DNA of 7,190 nt, taken from Ilumatobacteraceae bacterium (GTDB lineage Bacteria > Actinomycetota > Acidimicrobiia > Acidimicrobiales > Ilumatobacteraceae). Each line of letters opens with the position of its first letter. Within the stretch, counting starts at the first letter, position 1. Below the pieces are notes generated by a model. It did no database searches. It worked only from the letters and a program-made list of their open reading frames with translations, and was not told the DNA's origin. Location: the NCBI GenBank assembly GCA_030728545.1, contig JANQZQ010000068.1:16613-23802 (forward strand), given 5' to 3'. Positions 1 through 5,478 of the stretch are shown one piece after another. A program made the position numbers and the translations under genes.

Positions 1-12
1 CCCAACCCCAAC

Positions 13-20
13 AGAAGGAG
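13..20 (+). promoter_or_regulatory. Strong ribosome binding site of the SPFH gene
   Basis: The purine run AGAAGGAG ends 6 nt before the ATG at 27. This near-perfect Shine-Dalgarno sequence fixes that start. No promoter can be judged in the 12 bases before it, so the gene may belong to an operon that begins outside the window. Confidence 0.8.
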
Positions 21-26
21 TTTCTC

Positions 27-1025
27 ATGGCACAGATTGCAATTCTCGCAGTGCTCTTCGTTTTTCTCATTACATATCTGGCGAGCAGTGTTCGCATCGT
101 TCGCCCGAGCCAGCGTGGGGTAGTCGAGCGTCTTGGCCGCTTCAAAGGAACCGCCGAGCCCGGACTTCGATTCATCATCCCGTTCGTCGATAAATTGCGA
201 CTCGTCGACATGCGTGAGCAAGTGGTCGATGTGCCACCGCAAGAAGTGATTACCTCAGACAACGTTGTCGTGAGCGTGGATGCCGTGGTGTACTACGAGC
301 CCGTCGACCCGCAACGGCTCATCTACAACATCGCCAACTTTTTGCTGGCAGTCACCAAGTTGGCGCAGACGAACCTGCGCAACCTTGTCGGCGATTTGCA
401 GTTAGACCAAGCGTTAACGAGCCGTGATTCGATTAATACGAGTCTGCGCAGCATCCTCGACGACGCCACTGACACGTGGGGCGTGCGCGTCAAGCGCGTG
501 GAGATTCAGCGAATTGATCCACCTGCCGACGTGATGATGGCGATGCACGAACAAATGAAGGCCGAACGTACTCGTCGCGCGACGGTCACCCAGGCTGAGG
601 GGCAACGCGAAGCAGCCGTGACTCGTGCCGAGGGTGAACGCCAAGCCGCAATCTTGGCTGCAGAAGGTGTGCGCCAGCGACAAATCCTGGAGGCCGAAGG
701 TCAGGCTGCTGCTGTGCGCGAAATGGCCGAGGCTGAGCGTTTTCGTCAGCTCACGATCGCACTCGGTGAGGCTGAAGCGATTCGCACGGTGTATCAAGCG
801 ATTCATGACGGCAACCCCACCGCAGACCTGTTGGCAATCAAGCATCTTGAAACGTTGGCAAAGATCGCCGACGGTCAGGCCACGAAGATTTTCTTACCGC
901 TCGATACTTCGGCAACCATGGGTGCGTTGGGAGGCATCGCCGAACTTTTTCGCGAAGCCCGCCCAAGTGAGCAGCGTTCGACCGAACAACCAGTAATTGA
1001 GCAGCGTCCCACCGAACAGATGTAG
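27..1025 (+). CDS. SPFH/band-7 domain (stomatin/prohibitin-like) membrane protein
   Basis: The 332-residue protein has the layout of bacterial stomatin/QmcA-type proteins. It has one N-terminal hydrophobic segment (about residues 3-23) and then an SPFH domain (about 24-185). Family motifs include RPSQRGVVERLGRF (26-39), PGLRFIIP (45-52) and the DPPADV segment near 164-169. An Ala/Glu/Arg-rich coiled coil follows (about 175-240), with repeated AEGxRxAAI-like units typical of the family. Such proteins oligomerise into ring or cage assemblies in membranes and organise microdomains or control membrane proteases. The target of this one cannot be read from sequence. The tail (about 312-332) is a polar, Glu/Gln-rich near-repeat with two EQRxTEQ units. 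NfeD, the frequent partner gene, is not seen downstream; upstream lies outside the window. The next gene is convergent after 29 bp. Family assignment is secure, physiological role is not. Confidence 0.95.
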   Translation: MAQIAILAVLFVFLITYLASSVRIVRPSQRGVVERLGRFKGTAEPGLRFIIPFVDKLRLVDMREQVVDVPPQEVITSDNVVVSVDAVVYYEPVDPQRLIYNIANFLLAVTKLAQTNLRNLVGDLQLDQALTSRDSINTSLRSILDDATDTWGVRVKRVEIQRIDPPADVMMAMHEQMKAERTRRATVTQAEGQREAAVTRAEGERQAAILAAEGVRQRQILEAEGQAAAVREMAEAERFRQLTIALGEAEAIRTVYQAIHDGNPTADLLAIKHLETLAKIADGQATKIFLPLDTSATMGALGGIAELFREARPSEQRSTEQPVIEQRPTEQM

Positions 1026-1054
1026 GCGCGTTCGTTGCGGTCGGTGAATCAGGC

Positions 1055-1816
1055 CTAGGCGTCGCCAAGGGCTCGGAACAAGGCCCGCACGTTTTGGCCG
1101 TTCATCGGCACGCGATTGCCGGTGCGCGAGATGAAACCCAATTGCACGCCCGTTGACGAGTCGAGCACAGTGAAGAACTGTTCGTGGCCGTGTTCGTCTA
1201 CCACCACGTCGGTGAGCAGCGGCACGTTGGCGGCCTTCAGTAGTTCTTGCACATATCCGGCGTTGAGCACTTCGATGGCAATGTGTTGCACGCCCGAGCC
1301 GTGTTCTTGGAGATGTTTGTCGACTGCCTTGTCGCCGGGGCCCACGAGCACGACGGTTACTCCGCCACCTTCGGCCACCACGATGCCGGCGTCGTCAGTG
1401 ATGGTGGTGGAGAAGCCGATCGAAGCCAAGAACGTTGATGCAGCAGCAAGGTTGGCCACGGCAACCACTACATGGTCGATCCGACATGCCACAGCGTCGA
1501 GGGTGGAAACGAGCACATCGGCAACTTTGGTGGGTTTGTCGAATTTCTTGTCGTGCGCTACTTCGATTCGGTGTGTTTCTGAAAGCAGAATCCGAAAGAG
1601 TTGTTCGGCAAAGTCGGGGTCAACATCGTTGTCAATTGCCCACTGTCGACGTGTCGTGAGCACTTCGCGCACTCGCTGTGGCTGAATGACTGCAGTATTG
1701 CTTTGCGACTTGAGGTCGGCCACTTCACGGCACACTTCCATGCGTTGAGCCAATAGTTCGATGATTGCGGCATCAATGTCGTCAATCTCTTTGCGCAAGT
1801 CGCTCAGGTTGCTCAT
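1055..1816 (-). CDS. Chorismate mutase (AroQ type) fused to a VOC/glyoxalase-fold domain
   Basis: This is a 253-residue two-domain protein. Residues 1-90 form an all-helical AroQ-type chorismate mutase, which converts chorismate to prephenate. Aligned by eye to the E. coli P-protein mutase, the four basic active-site residues are present: R8 (LRKEID), R25 (AQRMEV), K36 and R48. The E. coli Q88 position appears to be E85, and E52 is V49. After a linker, about 111-232 is a vicinal-oxygen-chelate (VOC) domain resembling methylmalonyl-CoA epimerase and half of 4-hydroxyphenylpyruvate dioxygenase. It carries IDHVVVAV (113-120), GSGVQHIAIEV (173-183) and FFTVLDSSTGVQLGF (214-228). Candidate metal ligands H115 and H178 are present. 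The usual C-terminal ligand glutamate seems replaced by glycine (G227). I chose ATG at 1816 over ATG at 1828. It overlaps the ribE stop as ATGA, sits 5 nt after GGTGG, and puts the mutase helix at the N-terminus. The role of the VOC half is unknown. Confidence 0.85.
   Translation of the reverse strand: MSNLSDLRKEIDDIDAAIIELLAQRMEVCREVADLKSQSNTAVIQPQRVREVLTTRRQWAIDNDVDPDFAEQLFRILLSETHRIEVAHDKKFDKPTKVADVLVSTLDAVACRIDHVVVAVANLAAASTFLASIGFSTTITDDAGIVVAEGGGVTVVLVGPGDKAVDKHLQEHGSGVQHIAIEVLNAGYVQELLKAANVPLLTDVVVDEHGHEQFFTVLDSSTGVQLGFISRTGNRVPMNGQNVRALFRALGDA
1813..1816 (-). promoter_or_regulatory. ATGA stop/start overlap coupling ribE to the chorismate mutase fusion
   Basis: On the minus strand the ribE stop TGA (1815-1813) and the downstream ATG (1816-1814) share bases as ATGA. 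A weak Shine-Dalgarno-like GGTGG lies at 1822-1826, inside the ribE coding end. This arrangement normally indicates one mRNA with translational coupling. Confidence 0.75.
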
Positions 1817-2412
1817 GTGCGCCACCATCCAAGCATGCGTCGTTTCGTGTTGCGGGCGCTCATGAGGCGATCAACATGTTTGGCCAGTACATCCATTTCA
1901 ATGTTTACTTTGTCACCAGGGCGACGCACGCCAAGAGTTGTTACGGCGGCAGTATGCGGAATGACCGCAACTTGAAACGAGTCACGCTGCAAGCCGAAGG
2001 CGGTGAGACTCACGCCGTCGACGGTGATTGAACCTTTTTCAACGATGAGATGCATCTGGTCACGCCCGATGCGCACCCGCAGGTCGGGGGCTGGTGACAC
2101 GACTTCACCGACGAGGTCAACATGGCCGAGCACCACGTGACCACCGAAACGCCCGTCAGCAGCCATTGGTCGCTCAAGATTCACTGGGCTGCCAGGTTGT
2201 AATGCGCCAAGCGTGGTGCGCTGAAACGTTTCATCGCTCACATCGGCCTCCCACCAGTCTTCACCCTGTTGCACGACCGTCAAACAACAGCCGTTCACTG
2301 CGATGGAGGCGCCGATGATGCTGTCGCTCAACACGTGCTTGGCGGTGATTCGCAGGCGTGACCCGCTGCGCGAAGCCACCGAGCCGAGCTCTTCAACGAT
2401 GCCCGTGAACAC
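1813..2412 (-). CDS. ribE: Riboflavin synthase, alpha subunit
   Basis: Riboflavin synthase dismutates two molecules of 6,7-dimethyl-8-ribityllumazine into riboflavin and a pyrimidinedione, the last step of flavin synthesis. The protein has the two tandem lumazine-binding beta-barrel domains of the family. Repeat 1 starts at residue 1 (FTGIVEELG, 2-10) and contains VNGCCLTV (39-46). Repeat 2 begins near GGHVVLGHVD (90-99) and contains EKGSITVDGVSLT (125-137) and IPHT (151-154). A C-terminal helix (DVLAKHVDRLM) follows. The frame is open further upstream to 2643, but family members start at M-F-T-G-I. I therefore place the start at the GTG at 2412, giving 199 residues, the usual length. No good Shine-Dalgarno precedes this GTG, so a leaderless message is possible. 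A GTG at 2442 is an alternative start. Other rib genes are not in the window. Confidence in the product is very high, in the exact start good. Confidence 0.95.
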   Translation of the reverse strand: MFTGIVEELGSVASRSGSRLRITAKHVLSDSIIGASIAVNGCCLTVVQQGEDWWEADVSDETFQRTTLGALQPGSPVNLERPMAADGRFGGHVVLGHVDLVGEVVSPAPDLRVRIGRDQMHLIVEKGSITVDGVSLTAFGLQRDSFQVAVIPHTAAVTTLGVRRPGDKVNIEMDVLAKHVDRLMSARNTKRRMLGWWRT

Positions 2413-2493
2413 GTGTTGAACGCTAACTGCAGGACTGCTCACGATGGGCCAAGTGGAAGTGGGACGATTGCGCCGTAGTCTGACGGAGTCCAC

Positions 2494-2509
2494 TTGGGCT
2501 TCGGCTCGG
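2494..2509 (+). promoter_or_regulatory. Small stem-loop with a UUCG tetraloop upstream of rpsO
   Basis: GGGC and GCTC flank the loop TTCG, closed by a C-G pair. This is the very stable cUUCGg tetraloop type. Two further wobble pairs are possible at the base. Whether it is transcribed depends on the unknown rpsO start site. Confidence 0.4.
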
Positions 2510-2516
2510 ATGTGAT

Positions 2517-2537
2517 GTTTCGGGATGGTCCCGGAAC
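2517..2537 (+). promoter_or_regulatory. Nine-pair stem-loop in the rpsO upstream region
   Basis: GTTTCGGGA pairs with TCCCGGAAC around the loop TGG: nine pairs, one of them G-U. No T-run follows on either strand, so it is not an intrinsic terminator. Its position 69 nt before the rpsO ATG makes an mRNA leader element plausible. It could bear on S15 autoregulation, which is known through structurally different RNA leaders in several phyla. That link is inference. Confidence 0.45.
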
Positions 2538-2552
2538 GACCCACCAAGTGTC

Positions 2553-2566
2553 TGTTCATCTGAACA
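2553..2566. promoter_or_regulatory. Palindrome TGTTCA-TC-TGAACA, possible operator or leader hairpin
   Basis: Six-base arms are perfect inverted repeats around a 2-bp centre, 39 nt before the rpsO ATG. As DNA it has the form of a site for a dimeric regulator. As RNA it could only fold with a slightly larger loop by opening the innermost pair. It is not an actinobacterial LexA box, which has GAAC on the left and GTTC on the right. Confidence 0.4.
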
Positions 2567-2605
2567 AGCAACGCGAGGTGAGGCAGAAAGAGGCAACGTA
2601 CGAAC

Positions 2606-2878
2606 ATGGCGACTCCCACCAAAACGGGGACCAAAGACGTCATTGCGAAGCACGGTCAGCATGCAACTGACTCGGGTTCGCCAGAAGTGCAAATCGCGCT
2701 ACTGACCGACCGAATCAACAGCCTGACGGAGCACCTGAAGACCCATGCAAAAGATCACCACAGTCGTCGTGGTCTTCTGCTGATGGTCGGGCGCCGCCGT
2801 CGAATGCTTGACTACATCCGCAAGCGTGACATCGAGAAGTATCGAAAGCTGCTCGAAGAACTCGAACTTCGTCGTTAA
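2606..2878 (+). CDS. rpsO: 30S ribosomal protein S15
   Basis: S15 is a primary 16S rRNA-binding protein of the 30S platform. It binds the helix 20-22 junction and nucleates assembly of the central domain. The 90-residue product is the normal family length and contains the hallmark block DSGSPEVQIALLTDRI (22-37). The conserved RNA-contact segment HAKDHHSRRGLLLMVGRRRR runs from 47 to 66, followed by MLDYIR (67-72). The C-terminus reads ELELRR where most family members have LGxRR, a small departure at the conserved glycine. The ATG at 2606 gives the canonical start. It is followed by pnp after 74 bp, the order found in many bacteria. Expression is probably controlled by the structured region upstream. 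Confidence 0.98.
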   Translation: MATPTKTGTKDVIAKHGQHATDSGSPEVQIALLTDRINSLTEHLKTHAKDHHSRRGLLLMVGRRRRMLDYIRKRDIEKYRKLLEELELRR

Positions 2879-2882
2879 GCCT

Positions 2883-2922
2883 GCGACCTTCGCAGAAATT
2901 CCATTCGGGAATTTCTGGTCGC
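2883..2922 (+). promoter_or_regulatory. rpsO-pnp intercistronic stem-loop, probable RNA processing site
   Basis: A perfect 10-bp stem (2893-2902 with 2908-2917) encloses a 5-nt loop. A 5-bp lower stem (2883-2887 with 2918-2922) continues it across a one-sided 5-nt bulge. No T-run follows, so it is unlikely to terminate transcription. In E. coli a long stem in the same place is cut by RNase III, and PNPase then represses its own mRNA. The same role here is inference from position and shape. Confidence 0.65.
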
Positions 2923-2939
2923 GAGAGCTAACACAACAT

Positions 2940-2944
2940 AGGAG
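2940..2944 (+). promoter_or_regulatory. Ribosome binding site of pnp
   Basis: AGGAG lies 8 nt before the ATG at 2953, just downstream of the stem-loop. This supports the chosen start, and the site is well placed to be affected by processing of the stem. Confidence 0.8.
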
Positions 2945-2952
2945 AAATACAC

Positions 2953-5475
2953 ATGGCTGAAGCCATTTCAGTGTCGGGTGCCGTAAGCGGCTCCGACAAA
3001 ACCCTCCGGTTTGAAACCGGAAAACTAGCGCTGCAATCACAGGGCGCTGTCGTAGCAACCATCGGAAAAACGACCGTGCTCGTCACCGCCAACGCCGCAA
3101 AGGGCGTGCGTGACGGCATCGACTTCTTTCCGCTGACCGTCGACGTTGAAGAGCGTGCATACGCCGCAGGGAAAATCCCGGGCTCGTTCTTCCGTCGTGA
3201 AGGTCGTCCAAGTCAGCAGGCCATTTTGACCTGCCGTCTGATCGACCGCCCGTTGCGTCCGGCATTCCCCGACGGTTTCCGCAACGAAACCCAAATCGTG
3301 GTCACCGTAATTGGCGCTGACCAAGTCAACCCGCACGACGTATTGGCAATCAATGCATCGTCGGCAGCGCTCATGATCAGCGGCATCCCATTTGATGGGC
3401 CAATTGGTGCAGTGCGCGTGGCGTACTCCCAAGAGGGCACGTGGGTTCCCCACGCCACGTTCGAAGAAGGCGAAACCAGCACATTTGAACTTGTCGTTGC
3501 CGGACGCGAACTTGACAACGGTGATGTAGCAATCATGATGGTCGAAGCAGGTGGCTCGGAGAAGTCGTTTGACTTCTACGCCAACGGCGCACCAAAAGTG
3601 AACGAAACAGTCATTGCGGCAGGCCTCGAAGCCTCGAAGCAGTGGATCAAGGAATCGATCAAGTTGCAGCGCCAACTGACGGCCAGCGTGATTGCTGCCC
3701 GTGGTCGTATCGAACCACTCGCGTATACGCCAGTGCTCGACTACTCGGCCGAGGTGTATGCCGCCGTCGAGCGCGTAGCCACTGCCAAGTTGCAGCCAGC
3801 GATTCGCATTTCGTTGAAGAAAGATCGCAATGCAGCAACCGACGAAGCAACGGCGGCAACTGTCGCCGAGCTCGCCGGAACCGCTGCCGCACCTGGCGAG
3901 TTCGCTGGTCAGGAAAAGCAGATCAAAGAAGCGGTACGTTCACTCACCAAGCACCTGGTCCGCCAGCGCGTGGTAACTGAAAATATTCGCATCGATGGTC
4001 GCGGCCCAAGTGATCTTCGTTCGGTGTCGTCGGAAGTCGGCTTGCTGACAACTGCACACGGCACGGGTCTCTTCCAGCGTGGTGAAACACAAGTGCTGAA
4101 CGTGGTCACCCTGGCCATGCCGCGCATGAACCAGATGATCGACTCGATCACACCAACCACCGAAAAGCGTTACATGCACGACTACAACATGCCGCCTTGG
4201 GCGAATGGTGAAACTGGTCGTGTTGGTACACCGAAGCGCCGCGAAGTTGGTCACGGTGCGCTCGCTGAGCGTGCAGTGTTGCCAGTGGTGCCAAGCCAAG
4301 ACAAGTTCGCCTACACACTGCGCCTAGTTAGCGAAGTGATGTCGTCGAACGGTTCAACATCGATGGCGTCAGTGTGCGCTTCGAGCTTGGCCTTGATGGA
4401 CGCAGGTGTGCCGATCGTGGCCCCGGTTGCGGGCATTGCGATGGGTCTCATCTATGAAGGTGGCAAATACACCGCACTCACCGACATTCTCGGTGCAGAA
4501 GATGCATTCGGCGACATGGACTTCAAAGTGGCCGGCACTGCAGATGCAGTGACAGCGCTGCAGTTGGACACCAAGATCGACGGGATTCCAAGCGACGTGT
4601 TGGCAGCGGCCTTGCAACAGGCCAAAGATGCCCGACTCAAGATTCTCGATGTGATGACAGCGGCAATCGCTGCACCACGCGAGACGGTTGCCGAGAGTGC
4701 TCCGAAGATCGTGACGATCACCATTCCGCTGGACAAGGTTGGTGAAGTGATTGGGCCGAAGGGCAAAGTCATCAACACCATCCAGCAAGAGACAGGTGCT
4801 GTCATCGCAGTTGATGACGACGGTTCGGTGGGCATCGTGACCATCGGTTCGCCTGACGCAGCCAAGGTCGAAGACGCCAAGACTCGCATCTTGAACATCG
4901 TCGACCCGCCAACGGCAGAACTTGGCGCTACCTATACGGGCCGCGTGGTCAATATCGCGCAGTTCGGTGCGTTCGTCAACATCCTGCCCGGACGTGACGG
5001 GCTCATCCATATCTCCAAGCTCGGCAATGGCGAGCGTGTTGCTCGTGTTGAAGACGTGCTCAACCTCGGTGACGAGGTTTCGGTGCGCGTCGACGACATC
5101 GACGACCGCGGCAAGGTAAGCCTGTCGCTCCTCGGCCCAGACGGCCAGCCAATGGCTGGTTCGGGTGGCGGTGGTGGCGGCGAGCGTCGTGAACGCAGCA
5201 GCCGTGATGATCGTGACGATCGTGGCGGACGCAGCCGTGATGACCGTGGTGGTCGTGGCGGCAGTGATCGTGGCGGACGCAGCCGTGATGACCGTGGCGG
5301 ACGCAGCCGTGATGACCGTGGTGGTCGTGGCGGCAGTGATCGCAGTCGTGACGATCGTGGCGGACGCAGTCGTGATGACCGCCCCGCAAGTGATCGTTCA
5401 TCCTCTGATCGCCCGGCAAACGACCGGGGCAGTGAGCCTGTTGCCGTAAGTTTTGAAGATGACTTCAACGGCTAA
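2953..5475 (+). CDS. pnp: Polyribonucleotide nucleotidyltransferase (PNPase)
   Basis: PNPase degrades RNA 3'-5' with phosphate, releasing nucleoside diphosphates, and can add tails in reverse; it acts as a trimer. Domains in order: RNase PH 1 (about 10-145, with FFRREGRP at 79-86), an alpha-helical linker (about 240-335), RNase PH 2 (about 345-560), KH (about 586-650, GPKG loop at 601-604) and S1 (about 655-727). Catalytic-core motifs in RNase PH 2 include SSNGSTSMA (464-472). Two metal-binding aspartates, by alignment to E. coli D486 and D492, are D517 and D523. The core looks complete and active. At 840 residues it is roughly 100 longer than typical actinobacterial PNPases. The excess is a low-complexity tail (about 737-840): a Gly run, RGG/RSRDD repeats, then an acidic-aromatic end (FEDDFNG). 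Such tails often bind RNA or promote assembly, which is inference here. It is followed by dapB after 3 nt. Confidence 0.98.
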   Translation: MAEAISVSGAVSGSDKTLRFETGKLALQSQGAVVATIGKTTVLVTANAAKGVRDGIDFFPLTVDVEERAYAAGKIPGSFFRREGRPSQQAILTCRLIDRPLRPAFPDGFRNETQIVVTVIGADQVNPHDVLAINASSAALMISGIPFDGPIGAVRVAYSQEGTWVPHATFEEGETSTFELVVAGRELDNGDVAIMMVEAGGSEKSFDFYANGAPKVNETVIAAGLEASKQWIKESIKLQRQLTASVIAARGRIEPLAYTPVLDYSAEVYAAVERVATAKLQPAIRISLKKDRNAATDEATAATVAELAGTAAAPGEFAGQEKQIKEAVRSLTKHLVRQRVVTENIRIDGRGPSDLRSVSSEVGLLTTAHGTGLFQRGETQVLNVVTLAMPRMNQMIDSITPTTEKRYMHDYNMPPWANGETGRVGTPKRREVGHGALAERAVLPVVPSQDKFAYTLRLVSEVMSSNGSTSMASVCASSLALMDAGVPIVAPVAGIAMGLIYEGGKYTALTDILGAEDAFGDMDFKVAGTADAVTALQLDTKIDGIPSDVLAAALQQAKDARLKILDVMTAAIAAPRETVAESAPKIVTITIPLDKVGEVIGPKGKVINTIQQETGAVIAVDDDGSVGIVTIGSPDAAKVEDAKTRILNIVDPPTAELGATYTGRVVNIAQFGAFVNILPGRDGLIHISKLGNGERVARVEDVLNLGDEVSVRVDDIDDRGKVSLSLLGPDGQPMAGSGGGGGGERRERSSRDDRDDRGGRSRDDRGGRGGSDRGGRSRDDRGGRSRDDRGGRGGSDRSRDDRGGRSRDDRPASDRSSSDRPANDRGSEPVAVSFEDDFNG
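5221..5379 (+). repeat. In-frame tandem repeats encoding the PNPase C-terminal tail
   Basis: A 24-nt unit encoding RGGRSRDD occurs at 5221, 5269, 5293 and 5356. The first three copies are identical and the fourth has one silent C-to-T change. A larger block is duplicated perfectly: 5221-5270 and 5293-5342 are the same 50 bases, 72 nt apart. Both encode a 17-residue stretch (residues 757-773 and 781-797). All spacings are multiples of three, so copy-number change would keep the frame. Identity at silent positions points to recent DNA duplication rather than only selection on the protein. Confidence 0.9.
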
Positions 5476-5478
5476 TAC

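Larger units (their letters stand above)
2413..2605. promoter_or_regulatory. Divergent control region between ribE and rpsO, rich in inverted repeats
   Basis: These 193 bases separate two divergently transcribed units and must hold promoters for both. No clear sigma-70-type -35/-10 pair could be picked for rpsO. Leftward, TAGCGT fits the loose actinobacterial -10 pattern TANNNT and lies 7 nt before the ribE GTG, with no clear -35. Three potential stem-loops occur in the rpsO-sense strand (2494-2509, 2517-2537, 2553-2566). The purine-rich AAAGAGG at 2587-2593 is the best ribosome-binding candidate for rpsO, with a rather long 12-nt gap to the ATG. No coding sequence is supported here, although the minus strand is open through much of it. 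Confidence 0.6.

Noticed and set aside
1026..1060. Terminator in the SPFH/chorismate mutase convergent gap, including the GCCTAGGC palindrome
   Set aside because: Only an 8-bp palindrome without a T-run, partly inside the stop codon of the minus-strand gene. Not enough to call.
1116..1685. 189-codon plus-strand ORF opposite the chorismate mutase-VOC gene
   Set aside because: It is Ser/Thr-rich and featureless, while the opposite strand carries clear domain motifs over the whole span.
2553..2566. LexA/SOS box reading of the palindrome
   Set aside because: The actinobacterial box is GAAC-N4-GTTC. Here the half-sites are in the opposite order (GTTC-N4-GAAC).
2413..2643. N-terminal extension of riboflavin synthase up to the ATG at 2643
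   Set aside because: It would run past the divergent rpsO start, and the family begins at FTGI. The extra 77 residues show no family features.
2883..2922. Rho-independent terminator after rpsO
   Set aside because: The stem is strong but no T-run follows on the plus strand, and pnp follows directly with its own ribosome binding site.
3037..3675. 212-codon minus-strand ORF antisense to the N-terminal half of pnp
   Set aside because: Shadow frame of a conserved gene, with no domain resemblance.
4369..5010. 213-codon minus-strand ORF antisense to pnp
   Set aside because: It has a Cys/His/Arg-rich composition typical of reverse shadows and no recognisable motif, and pnp on the other strand is certain.
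5165..5449. Plus-strand alternative-frame ORF giving a strongly hydrophobic Ala/Val-rich peptide
   Set aside because: It is produced by the same in-frame repeats read one base off and looks like a membrane peptide only because of the repeat composition. There is no ribosome binding site or homology.
4932..5468. Long minus-strand open frame (178 codons) opposite the PNPase tail, Arg/Pro/Ser-rich
   Set aside because: It is the complement of the 24-nt repeats, whose codons happen to lack stops in several frames. It has no family resemblance and lies entirely inside pnp.
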